Of a stretch of 9,503 bases of DNA, positions 1 to 6,119 are shown in pieces. This DNA is from Acidobacteriota bacterium (lineage in GTDB: Bacteria > Acidobacteriota > Terriglobia > Terriglobales > Acidobacteriaceae). Below the pieces are notes generated by a model. That model had not been told where the DNA came from. It saw only the letters and a program-made list of their open reading frames with translations, and did no database searches. The stretch is from assembly GCA_021799405.1 (NCBI GenBank), contig JAJZAL010000201.1:1-9503 (forward strand). The letters run 5' to 3'. The first letter of the stretch is position 1; each line of letters opens with the position of its first letter. A program made the translations under genes and the position numbers.

Positions 1-451
1 CAAATGGCCGGAGCAGATGATCGAGCCACCGTGAATCCGGAATGCAGTCGTCATCGAGATAGGCGACGATGTCGCAATGGCTTTCGGCCAGACCACGATT
101 TCTGGCGCGGCTCAAACCAGGAGTCCGTTCCAGTACATACCGGGCGCCGAAGACTCTAGCCAGATATTCCGTTTCCTCGTCTCCACCGCTGTTGTCAACG
201 ACGATCACTTCGTCGGCCGGCGGCGTCAGAGCTGACACATGTTCCAGGCATTCGCGCAAATGGTCCGGACGATTGCGAGTACAGATGACAATAGAGACGG
301 TGACCGTGGTGCTTGCCAGATGGTCAAGCCAAAGTGAAACGGCCTGGCCTCGATGGGGCAGGAGGGTATCTGCTCCAACCAGCCCATCAGCCGGCAGTGG
401 CGAATGAACGGACTTGAGTGCGCTGGCTTTTCTCCAACTGCTCTTCGTCAT
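1..451 (-). CDS. Family 2 glycosyltransferase, N-terminal part (partial)
   Basis: This gene reads leftward and is cut by the window edge; 150 residues are visible. Residues about 52-137 form the start of a GT-A (family 2) fold: the strand and motif VSIVICTRNRPDHLRECLEH (residues 52-71), then DEVIVVDNSGGDEET (80-94), then LSRARNRGLA (113-122), and the metal/nucleotide-sugar motif YLDDDC with Asp133-Asp135. Family 2 enzymes transfer a sugar from a nucleotide-sugar donor, often in surface polysaccharide or glycan assembly; the acceptor cannot be told here. I chose the ATG at 449-451 because a GGAG (forward strand 460-463) lies 8 bases upstream. The frame stays open further upstream, and an ATG at 512-514 would add 21 residues. 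The first 50 residues are not part of the recognisable domain. The gene is divergent from the operon beginning at 1579 and shows no functional link to it. Confidence 0.88.
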   Translation of the reverse strand, partial: MTKSSWRKASALKSVHSPLPADGLVGADTLLPHRGQAVSLWLDHLASTTVTVSIVICTRNRPDHLRECLEHVSALTPPADEVIVVDNSGGDEETEYLARVFGARYVLERTPGLSRARNRGLAESHCDIVAYLDDDCIPDSRWLDHLLRPF

Positions 452-459
452 CGAGTAAG

Positions 460-463
460 CTCC
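460..463 (-). promoter_or_regulatory. Ribosome binding site of the glycosyltransferase gene
   Basis: GGAG on the minus strand, 8 bases before the ATG at 451. It decides the start over the in-frame ATG at 514, which has only a distant AGAGG upstream. Confidence 0.5.
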
Positions 464-561
464 AAAGCATAAAAAGTCACGGCAGGCACAGGCTCCAGCA
501 CCCTGGCCTTTCATCACAGACTTCACGGACCTCTGCTCAGTCCACGTGCAATGCAGCGAGG

Positions 562-573
562 TCCAAAATTGGA
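562..573. repeat. Inverted repeat upstream of the glycosyltransferase gene
   Basis: TCCAA-AA-TTGGA is a 5-2-5 perfect dyad lying about 110 bases upstream of the start of the leftward gene. The size and spacing fit a dimeric repressor site, but dyads this short also occur by chance. No promoter is clear next to it. Confidence 0.25.
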
Positions 574-894
574 GGCCGGCAAAGCAAATGGCCGTCACCT
601 CCCAACATCCAGCCCTGCATCAGCCGCTATATCGCGACTCCACAGAGTTCATTCTTTTCTGACACAGCAGATAGTACGAGACTCTTGCGACAGTAGCTAT
701 ACAACAGTGGTACTCGGAAAAGGTGTTATTTCGATGCGAATGTTTGTGTGTCTGTCAAGATAGTGCGTACATAGCTCAAACCGTGGTTACTGGCATGAGA
801 GTCAAGACAGGTGGCGACCATCAGAATTTCGTTAAACACAGGGTGGTTACCGTGAAAATCGAACCAAGCTCGCCCCAGGTTCCGAAAATCAGAA

Positions 895-911
895 TATAAA
901 TTGTTTATAAT
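895..911. promoter_or_regulatory. AT-rich dyad overlapping a perfect -10 box
   Basis: TATAAA-TTG-TTTATA (895-909) is a 6-3-6 perfect inverted repeat. Its right arm overlaps TATAAT at 906-911, which matches the sigma70 -10 consensus on the plus strand. No good -35 lies 16-18 bases upstream (883-888 reads CGAAAA). A promoter here would therefore need an activator or would be weak. The dyad could be its operator. The nearest plausible plus-strand gene starts 668 bases downstream, so the target is unclear. Confidence 0.3.
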
Positions 912-1048
912 GAGCACTTTAAACAGGGAGCATGTTCGGTGAGCGCTGCCAGGTTCGGGCTGAAGAGAAAGTCAGGTCGGGACCACAAGCATCGATGTAA
1001 TGGGCCGGAGTCAACCATTAGTAATCTTGTATTTAGTTACTTTCCGCT

Positions 1049-1064
1049 CTTAATTACCATTAAG
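1049..1064. repeat. Perfect 6-4-6 inverted repeat in the AT-rich island
   Basis: CTTAAT-TACC-ATTAAG is a perfect dyad. It lies 17 bases upstream of a TTGACT hexamer at 1081-1086, a place where a regulator could act. As an RNA hairpin it would be weak because the arms are mostly A-T pairs, so a protein site is the likelier reading. Confidence 0.3.
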
Positions 1065-1080
1065 CGTGACTATTAGATAC

Positions 1081-1109
1081 TTGACTTCCATTCCTAAGAA
1101 ACCAATTAT
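1081..1109 (+). promoter_or_regulatory. Candidate sigma70 promoter
   Basis: TTGACT (1081-1086, 5 of 6 matches to TTGACA) is followed after exactly 17 bases by AATTAT (1104-1109, 4 of 6 matches to TATAAT). If used, it would give a leader of about 460 bases before the gene at 1579. That is long but possible. It may instead serve an unrecognised small RNA, or be chance in AT-rich DNA. Confidence 0.3.
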
Positions 1110-1408
1110 CGTTACTAAAAGGCGGATAAAGATGTATTTCGTCGAGCGATCTCCCTTGGTGAATGCGAGATCTATTTGCGAATTATGAATCTGAAGTGGT
1201 CGGCCGTAGCGCTTTTCCAAAGGCGCCGGCCAAGGCCAGAGCATCACTCAGATCAGGCTCCCGGTCGCGAGCAGGGCGTGACTCAACTTCCCAAAGCAGG
1301 GTTCTGATCCCGAGTAAACCTGAATTTTGGAGCCGCGCCGATGCCGCCCGGTCGCATGGGCAGCTGATCAGGATCAACGACTTGCTGATTGGCAGGTAAG
1401 ATTGCAGT

Positions 1409-1470
1409 GTGCGGTTTTACGCACGAGTACCGGCAGCACAGGTGATGAAATTCCAACGTGAAAGGCGTTG
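1409..1470 (+). other. Two short hairpins in the putative leader
   Basis: GTGCG-loop of 6-CGCAC (1409-1424) and CAACG-loop of 7-CGTTG (1454-1470) are 5-bp stems 29 bases apart, on the strand that would be the 5' leader of the envelope operon. No known riboswitch class is recognisable and there is no following U run, so these are not obvious terminators. Confidence 0.2.
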
Positions 1471-1500
1471 CGGGTTTCGGGCAGAACGACGCGTCGAATC

Positions 1501-1543
1501 CTGGCAATCGTCTGGCAACTTGTGGATTTTCAGAAGCATCTAG
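1501..1543 (+). promoter_or_regulatory. Direct repeat and possible ECF-type promoter before the envelope operon
   Basis: CTGGCAA occurs at 1501-1507 and again at 1512-1518, an 11-base period that puts both copies on the same DNA face. The second copy runs into CAACTT (1516-1521). After 17 bases comes TCTAG (1539-1543). This resembles the extracytoplasmic-function sigma pattern GAACTT-N16/17-TCTGA (5 of 6 and 3 of 5 matches). Transcription would start about 30 bases before the gene at 1579. Envelope-stress control would suit the products, but the match is imperfect. Confidence 0.25.
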
Positions 1544-1566
1544 CTTCCGGTATGGATTCCTTCCCT

Positions 1567-1572
1567 AGGGAG
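1567..1572 (+). promoter_or_regulatory. Ribosome binding site of the PA2779-like gene
   Basis: AGGGAG sits 6 bases before the ATG at 1579. It favours that start over the in-frame ATG at 1552, which has no comparable site. Confidence 0.6.
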
Positions 1573-1578
1573 AGATGG

Positions 1579-1998
1579 ATGACCCTATCCAGTTCGGGCA
1601 GACGCTTTCAGCCCAAGCTTGTTGTTTCCACACTCGTTATCCTTTTGGCATGTGCCGTAACATTGCCAGCAAGGGCGCAAACCTCCAGTCACATTGTGAG
1701 CAGCCAGGCATTACAGCAACAGCTGCAAACGCAATCAGCCACACGTGAAAACAACATCACGACGGTGACGAAATTCTTATCCACGCCGATAGCGCAGCGG
1801 GCCATGAAGATGGAACACATTGACCCGATGCAGGTGAAGAAGGCGATTCCCACCTTGTCAGATTCTGCGCTGGCAAACCTATCCTCACGCGCGAACCAGG
1901 CACAACAGCAGTTTGCTGCTGGAGCATTGACGACCAACCAGATGCTTCTGCTGATCATCGTCATGCTGATTGTCGTGCTTCTGGTAGCGGTCCATTAA
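1579..1998 (+). CDS. PA2779-like small secreted, tail-anchored protein
   Basis: The product is 139 residues. A signal peptide covers about 1-33: basic residues R8, R9 and K13, a hydrophobic core 14-29, and a predicted cut after ARA33. A Gln-rich stretch follows (44-52, LQQQLQTQ). The conserved-looking region is 56-104, with TKFLSTPIAQRAM, then HIDPMQVKKAIPTLSDSAL. This layout (short helix, 'FLS-P-Q', 'DP', 'LSD') is what I know from the PA2779 family of unknown function. The protein ends in a membrane helix (122-138) with only one residue after it. After signal cleavage, the N-terminal part would be periplasmic and held by the C-terminal helix. It leads a three-gene operon; the next gene begins 2 bases after its stop. 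The start is chosen from the AGGGAG site. Its role is unknown; being a partner or substrate of the downstream cysteine peptidase is inference. Confidence 0.8.
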   Translation: MTLSSSGRRFQPKLVVSTLVILLACAVTLPARAQTSSHIVSSQALQQQLQTQSATRENNITTVTKFLSTPIAQRAMKMEHIDPMQVKKAIPTLSDSALANLSSRANQAQQQFAAGALTTNQMLLLIIVMLIVVLLVAVH

Positions 1999-2000
1999 CT

Positions 2001-2546
2001 GTGAACCTGATGCAGGGAGCAGCACTCCTGCTGCTCCTCTTCAGCCCAGGCCTGCAGCCGCAGCGGGCGATCTGGATCAACGTCCCGTTCGTGGCCCAGC
2101 CGCGCGACGGCTGCGGAGCTGCGTCCGTAGCGATGGTGATGCAGTACTGGGCTGCGCAGCAGCACCGCGCGGCGACTTCAGCATCGAGCGTAGAGGCGAT
2201 CCAGAAACAGGTATATACCCGGAGACTACACGGTGCGACTCCGGCAGCTCTCGAAGGGTATCTGGAGCGTCATGGATATCTCGCCTTTGCTGTAAGCGGC
2301 AAGTGGCAGGAGCTCTATGAACAGCTGCGCAAGGGCAGACCCTTGATTGTCGCTCTGCGCCCACCCGGACAGCGCGCGCTTCACTATGTGGTGATCGATG
2401 GGATGGACCCACAGCACGGCCTGGTCATGATGAACGATCCTGAATTGCGAAAACTGCTGCCGGAAAGCCGCAAACAATTTGAAAAAGACTGGAGCGCGAC
2501 TCACCGATGGATGCTGCTTGCCGTGCCGCAGTCTCCACACGCCTGA
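2001..2546 (+). CDS. PA2778-like secreted cysteine peptidase (C39-like)
   Basis: The product is 181 residues, a single papain-like C39 domain behind a signal peptide (about 1-20, hydrophobic core LLLLLF at 9-14). The catalytic Cys38 lies in PRDGCGAASVAMVMQYW, the classic 'CG-A' helix start. His128 lies in RALHYVVIDGMD, and Asp146 in MMNDPE is the usual third residue. C39 peptidases cut peptide bonds, in transporters typically after double-glycine leaders. This one has no transporter domain and should act in the periplasm or outside the cell. The start is GTG at 2001, 2 bases after the preceding stop; an ATG at 2010 would also leave a short signal peptide. No strong ribosome binding site is visible, so coupling to the upstream gene is likely. 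As I recall, some PA2778-type proteins carry TPRs in the same chain. Here the TPRs are in the next gene. The substrate is unknown. Confidence 0.85.
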   Translation: MNLMQGAALLLLLFSPGLQPQRAIWINVPFVAQPRDGCGAASVAMVMQYWAAQQHRAATSASSVEAIQKQVYTRRLHGATPAALEGYLERHGYLAFAVSGKWQELYEQLRKGRPLIVALRPPGQRALHYVVIDGMDPQHGLVMMNDPELRKLLPESRKQFEKDWSATHRWMLLAVPQSPHA

Positions 2547-2559
2547 CCCTGATCGACCA

Positions 2560-4227
2560 ATGCCCATAGATGTAAGCAAAGCCGGCGGCCGCAGGCCCTC
2601 TCGCAAATGGCTGCCCAGACGTGCTGCCATACCTGGGCTATGGCTGCTGATCTGCATCGCGTCCATGCCCATCTGCTCGTCTGCGCAATGCTCAACCAGT
2701 CAGTCGAATGCGATCTATGCCAAGGGGATGGCCCTGGCGCGTCAGCGACAGTGGAAGGAAGCACACCAGGCGCTGCTTAAGGGCGAACGGCTCTGCCCAA
2801 AGCAGAAGCGGTTTCCAATCGAGTTGGCAGGCGTGGCCTTCGAGCAAAAACAGTATCCCGAGGCGGCGGCGTGGCTGCGCAAGGGGCTCAAGCTCGACCC
2901 GAACGACAGATACGCGAACAACTTTGCCGGCACAGTCTACTTTCTGATGGGAAACCTGCCAGCCGCGCTAAAGTACTGGAACCGTATCGGAAAACCGCAA
3001 ATCTATTCCCTGAATCTCGATCATGAACTGCGAATCAGCCCCCTCATTTTAGGACGGGCATTTACGTTTTCCCCTGCTGCTTTGCTCACAGAGCAGCAGT
3101 TTCAGACCACCCGTGTCCGATTGAAGGGGCTTGGGATATTCCCGAGCTATCGGATCGAACTCAGCCCACGGCCGAATGGGTCATTTGACGCGAATTTTCA
3201 CGCTTTGGAGCGCAATGGCTTCGGCAGCAGCCGGCTCGCATCAGCTTTTGCAGTGCTGAGCGGCTTGCCCTATGAAACCATTTACCCCTCCTACTACAAC
3301 ATTCGCAATTCGGCGATGAATGTCACTTCCCTGCTCCGCTGGGACGACCAGAAACGCAGGGTGTGGGTTAAACTTTCGGCGCCGCCACATGATCTACCGC
3401 AATGGCGATGGCGTGTCACGTTCGATGCACGGGATGAAAACTGGGCCATCCGGCGGTCGTTTACCGGCACGGCACCGGTCCTGGGTTCGCTGAATCTACA
3501 AAGGCAGGTCGCGGGGTTTTCCCTCACGGATTACATGACCGGCCATCTTCGCTGGTCCACGGGCTCCGAGCTGTCGCACCGTTCATATCGCGACGTACAA
3601 GACGGAACGGCGCTGACACCGGACATCGTGCTGCCCGGAATGGAGCTGAAATATCTGCTCTCGATGACCGGCAAGCCTATCGACATGCCGCAACGGCGAC
3701 TGACCGTCACGACTGGAATCTACTCGCAAACCGGCCGGATATGGTCAAACCCATCTCACATGTTCGAGAAACTGCAGGGTCTTACGTTGCTGCGATGGTT
3801 TCCGTCTCAGGATTCCAACCGCTGGGAGGTCAAACAGGAAGTGCGCGGCGGGGGCCTGCTGGGCGCATCGCCATTTGACGAACTGTTCATGCTGGGGGTG
3901 GAACGAGATAACTCCCTTTGGCTGCGCGGCGATATTGGCGTGCGCGACGGGCGCAAGGGCAGCTCGCCGCTGGGTACGCGGTATCTGCTGGCGAACAGCG
4001 ATGTTTACCGGCGGCTCTACAGCAACGGGCTCATCGATATTCAGGCAGGCCCGCTATTTGACGTAGGCCGGATGGGCGCTCCGAACCCGGGACTTGCAAC
4101 CAGCCAGTGGCTGTTCGATACGGGCATCGAGGCCCGCATCACCGTGCTGGGCACGCGCGTGGTACTGACCTGGGGCCATGACCTGCGCACCGGCAACAAC
4201 GCTGTCTTTGGCATGGCGGACAGGTAA
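2560..4227 (+). CDS. TPR protein with Omp85-like outer-membrane barrel
   Basis: The product is 555 residues. A long signal peptide ends near SSAQ43 (twin basic residues at 20-21, hydrophobic core 25-38). About 51-145 hold three TPR-like helical pairs, including the standard signature around GLKLDPNDRYANN. About 172-215 resembles a single POTRA-like segment (LLTEQQFQTTRVRLKGLGIF). The rest is rich in alternating, aromatic beta strands. The end (about 438-547) recalls the Omp85/surface-antigen barrel: LWLRGDIGVRDG at 453-464, like the 'RG' loop-6 motif, then GPLFDVGRM and finally TWGHDLRTGNN. It probably sits in the outer membrane with its TPRs in the periplasm. I chose ATG 2560, 13 bases after the peptidase stop, because it gives a clean signal peptide, although no Shine-Dalgarno site is visible. 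The frame is open upstream into the peptidase gene. Unusually, the chain ends MADR rather than in an aromatic residue. Export or assembly of operon partners is inference. Confidence 0.7.
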   Translation: MPIDVSKAGGRRPSRKWLPRRAAIPGLWLLICIASMPICSSAQCSTSQSNAIYAKGMALARQRQWKEAHQALLKGERLCPKQKRFPIELAGVAFEQKQYPEAAAWLRKGLKLDPNDRYANNFAGTVYFLMGNLPAALKYWNRIGKPQIYSLNLDHELRISPLILGRAFTFSPAALLTEQQFQTTRVRLKGLGIFPSYRIELSPRPNGSFDANFHALERNGFGSSRLASAFAVLSGLPYETIYPSYYNIRNSAMNVTSLLRWDDQKRRVWVKLSAPPHDLPQWRWRVTFDARDENWAIRRSFTGTAPVLGSLNLQRQVAGFSLTDYMTGHLRWSTGSELSHRSYRDVQDGTALTPDIVLPGMELKYLLSMTGKPIDMPQRRLTVTTGIYSQTGRIWSNPSHMFEKLQGLTLLRWFPSQDSNRWEVKQEVRGGGLLGASPFDELFMLGVERDNSLWLRGDIGVRDGRKGSSPLGTRYLLANSDVYRRLYSNGLIDIQAGPLFDVGRMGAPNPGLATSQWLFDTGIEARITVLGTRVVLTWGHDLRTGNNAVFGMADR

Positions 4228-4267
4228 CACGCAGATGGCTCGTTCCAGTGGTTTTTCGAGGGACATC

Positions 4268-4294
4268 GGAGCCGGCTCCCGAACCCTTCTTTTC
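4268..4294 (+). terminator. Possible weak terminator after the envelope operon
   Basis: GGAGCCGGCTCC (4268-4279) is a 12-bp perfect palindrome. With a bulged C, the stem can extend by two further pairs. A pyrimidine-rich, T-containing stretch follows (TTCTTTTC, 4287-4294), but it starts 7 bases after the palindrome. It lies 41 bases after the stop of the barrel gene, the right place for a terminator. The T run is displaced and interrupted, so termination would be weak; the site could instead bind a protein. Confidence 0.3.
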
Positions 4295-4388
4295 TACGAA
4301 AAGATATGGCTTCGGCATTATGATGTCTGGTTGACCCGCCCGGCGCATCCTGCATGGGCAGCCCGCAGGAATTTTGCGTACTGGCATC

Positions 4389-4408
4389 ACCGGGCTGCAG
4401 CCGCCGGT
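4389..4408. promoter_or_regulatory. Nested dyad upstream of hutU
   Basis: The arms ACCGG (4389-4393) and CCGGT (4404-4408) flank GGCTGCAGCC (4393-4402), itself a perfect 10-bp palindrome. The outer and inner symmetry centres differ by one base. The element ends 37 bases before the hutU start, where an operator or a leader hairpin would be expected. It does not look like a HutC-type site that I know. Confidence 0.3.
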
Positions 4409-4431
4409 ATACGGACATGATTTGTAACTGT

Positions 4432-4437
4432 AAGGAG
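4432..4437 (+). promoter_or_regulatory. Ribosome binding site of hutU
   Basis: AAGGAG, 8 bases before GTG at 4446. It supports the non-ATG start of hutU. Confidence 0.7.
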
Positions 4438-4445
4438 CTGACGCA

Positions 4446-6119
4446 GTGAGCACATCGTATTCTCCCATTCGCGCTCCGCGCGGCAACACACGCACAGCAC
4501 CGGGCTGGATTCAGGAAGCGGCCAAGCGGATGCTGATGAACAATCTCGATCCTGAAGTGGCCGAGAAGCCTGAAGAGCTGATTGTGTATGGCGGGCGGGG
4601 CAAAGCGGCGCGAAACTGGGATGCCTACCACCGCATCGTAGCCACGCTGGAACGGCTGCGGAATGACCAGACGCTTCTGGTGCAGTCCGGCAAACCGGTG
4701 GCCGTGCTGGAAACACAGCCGCTCGCACCCAGGGTGCTGATTGCCAATTCGAACCTGGTGCCGTGGTGGGCCACATGGGAGGAGTTCGACAGACTGGACC
4801 GTGCGGGACTGATGATGTTTGGGCAGATGACCGCCGGATCGTGGATTTACATCGGCACGCAGGGCATTTTGCAGGGGACATATGAGACGTTCCACGGAGC
4901 GGCGCGGCGCTACTTTGGCGGCAGCCTGGCCGGCACCATTACTGTAACAGCCGGGCTGGGCGGCATGGGTGGTGCGCAGCCGCTGGCCGTAAAGCTGGCT
5001 GGGGGCGTGAGCATTTGCGTCGAAGTAGATCCAACACGAATTCAGCGCAGGTTGGAGACGCGATATCTGGATGCGGCAACTTCTTCGCTGGAAGAAGCAC
5101 TGTCGCTGGCAAAAGAAGCAAAGCAGAACAAGACCGCGCTGTCCATCGGGCTGCTTGGGAATGCCGCCGAGATATTGCCGCAAATGGTCAAGATGGGATT
5201 TGTACCCGAACTGGTCACAGATCAAACCAGCAGTCACGATCCGCTCTGGGGCTACCTGCCGCCGGCAAAAGCTGATGAGGACTTGAACACGATGCGGGCA
5301 AAAGATCCGGAGCAGTATACGGCCCGGGTGCGCGCAGCCATGGCAGACCACGTTCGAGCCATTCTTGCAATGAAGCGGCAGGGCGCCGTGGCTTTCGACT
5401 ACGGCAACAACCTGCGAGCGCAGGCCAAGCTGGCGGGTGTGGCGGATGCATTCGATTATCCGGGCTTTGTGCCGGAGTTCATTCGCGATTCGTTCTGCGA
5501 AGGACGCGGGCCGTTCCGCTGGGTGGCGCTGTCCGGTGATCCGGCAGATATATTTGCGACGGACCGCGCACTGCTGGATCTCTTCCCCGACGATAAGCCG
5601 CTGCATCAATGGCTGGGGTGGGCCGGCGATCAGATTGCCTTCCAAGGATTGCCGGCGCGCATTTGCTGGCTTGGCTACCGCGAACGCGACCGCGCGGGAC
5701 TGCTGTTTAACCAAATGGTGCGAGATGGGCGACTGAAGGCTCCGATCGTGATCGGGCGCGATCATCTCGACGCCGGTTCGGTGGCCAGCCCGTTCCGCGA
5801 GACGGAAGCAATGCGCGATGGCTCGGATGCAGTGTCGGACTGGGCTCTTTTAAACTTTGCCACGTCGATTGCCAGCGGAGCAGCGTGGGCAAGCTTTCAT
5901 CACGGCGGAGGCGTCGGCATGGGCTACAGCCAGCACGCGGGCATGGTGGCTGTGGCGGATGGCAGTGAAGAAGCTGAGCAGCGACTGAGGCTGTGCCTGA
6001 CGAATGATCCAGCATTGGGCGTGGTTCGTCATGCGGATGCCGGTTATGAAAAGGCGCTCAAAGTCGCGCAACAACGCGGGCTCGATCTGCCCAGCATCGA
6101 TCTGCCAGGCAAAGCATGA
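4446..6119 (+). CDS. hutU: Urocanate hydratase
   Basis: Urocanase adds water to urocanate to give 4-imidazolone-5-propionate, the second step of histidine breakdown, in the cytoplasm with tightly bound NAD+. The 557-residue product is the usual family length and is collinear throughout. It begins with the [11 protein letters not shown] region near residue 30, then has [15 protein letters not shown] and the NAD-binding loop GLGGMGGAQ (170-178). [14 protein letters not shown], the [19 protein letters not shown] region and [14 protein letters not shown] follow. Cys407 in that last motif is the conserved active-site-region cysteine. [20 protein letters not shown] and [16 protein letters not shown] complete the signature. 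The start is GTG, supported by AAGGAG at 4432-4437. It heads the hut operon, and its stop overlaps the hutI start by 4 bases (ATGA), which suggests translational coupling. Confidence 0.97.
   Translation: MSTSYSPIRAPRGNTRTAPGWIQEAAKRMLMNNLDPEVAEKPEELIVYGGRGKAARNWDAYHRIVATLERLRNDQTLLVQSGKPVAVLETQPLAPRVLIANSNLVPWWATWEEFDRLDRAGLMMFGQMTAGSWIYIGTQGILQGTYETFHGAARRYFGGSLAGTITVTAGLGGMGGAQPLAVKLAGGVSICVEVDPTRIQRRLETRYLDAATSSLEEALSLAKEAKQNKTALSIGLLGNAAEILPQMVKMGFVPELVTDQTSSHDPLWGYLPPAKADEDLNTMRAKDPEQYTARVRAAMADHVRAILAMKRQGAVAFDYGNNLRAQAKLAGVADAFDYPGFVPEFIRDSFCEGRGPFRWVALSGDPADIFATDRALLDLFPDDKPLHQWLGWAGDQIAFQGLPARICWLGYRERDRAGLLFNQMVRDGRLKAPIVIGRDHLDAGSVASPFRETEAMRDGSDAVSDWALLNFATSIASGAAWASFHHGGGVGMGYSQHAGMVAVADGSEEAEQRLRLCLTNDPALGVVRHADAGYEKALKVAQQRGLDLPSIDLPGKA

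Larger units (their letters stand above)
1021..1140. other. AT-rich island in the intergenic region
   Basis: A direct count gives 39 G+C in 120 bases (32.5%). For comparison, the 60 bases 4921-4980 inside hutU have 42 G+C (70%). The island contains one perfect dyad (1049-1064), a weaker one (AGTAA at 1020-1024 with TTACT at 1037-1041) and a promoter-like pair at 1081-1109. It could be a regulatory or nucleoid-protein-binding region, or a remnant of foreign DNA. No insertion-sequence ends or target duplications were found. Confidence 0.55.
452..1578. other. Long gene-less divergent intergenic region
   Basis: This 1127-base stretch separates the leftward glycosyltransferase from the rightward envelope operon. 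Short reading frames exist on both strands (for example minus 726-917 and 1050-1247, plus 1163-1399). None has a well-spaced ribosome binding site or a product I recognise, so I call no gene. No tRNA-like or rRNA-like structure is visible. What it does hold is listed separately: dyads at 562-573, 895-909 and 1049-1064, an AT-rich core at 1021-1140, two short hairpins at 1409-1424 and 1454-1470, and repeats just before the operon. Confidence 0.6.
4228..4445. other. Gap between the envelope operon and the hut operon
   Basis: This 218-base gap has no gene I can support. It contains the palindrome at 4268-4279, the nested dyad at 4389-4408 and the hutU ribosome binding site. I could not find a convincing -35/-10 pair: TTGACC at 4331-4336 has only ATGGGC 17 bases on. 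The hut promoter is therefore undefined from sequence alone. Confidence 0.5.

Noticed and set aside
753..758. Perfect TTGACA on the minus strand as promoter for the glycosyltransferase gene
   Set aside because: No -10-like hexamer lies 16-19 bases downstream. The nearest, AATAAC, is 22 bases away. It would also leave a leader of nearly 300 bases.
783..850. Direct repeat GTGGTTAC at 783-790 and 843-850
   Set aside because: Eight bases only, 60 bases apart, with no further similarity in the flanks and no third copy. Probably chance.
726..917. 63-codon minus-strand frame in the intergenic region
   Set aside because: It begins with GTG, has no ribosome binding site, and its product resembles nothing I know. 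It also overlaps the AT-rich dyad at 895-909. It may be chance in a low-stop stretch.
1050..1247. 65-codon minus-strand frame with a hydrophobic C-terminal part
   Set aside because: No ribosome binding site precedes the GTG-ATG start. The hydrophobic stretch follows from translating the AT-rich island. No supporting context.
1300..1312. GGGTTCTGATCCC, similar to a tRNA T-arm
   Set aside because: The 5-bp T-stem does not pair beyond three bases, and no anticodon arm or acceptor stem can be built around it.
1163..1399. 78-codon plus-strand frame
   Set aside because: The only purine-rich bases touch the ATG directly, the product is Ser/Arg-rich with no motif, and it overlaps comparable frames on the other strand.
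1389..1406. sigma54-like element TTGGCAGG...TTGCA
   Set aside because: The GG and GC doublets are separated by 11 bases instead of the required 10, a spacing that sigma54 promoters do not tolerate well.
2479..2559. Upstream extension of the barrel gene from TTG at 2479
   Set aside because: It would overlap the peptidase gene by 68 bases and bury the signal peptide behind 27 extra residues. ATG 2560 gives a clean secretory start.
4041..5765. Very long open frame of 574 codons on the minus strand, antisense to hutU and the end of the barrel gene
   Set aside because: hutU on the other strand is an unmistakable full-length match. The antisense product has low-complexity, Arg/His/Pro-rich composition and no recognisable domain. 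It is a by-product of GC-rich codon use.
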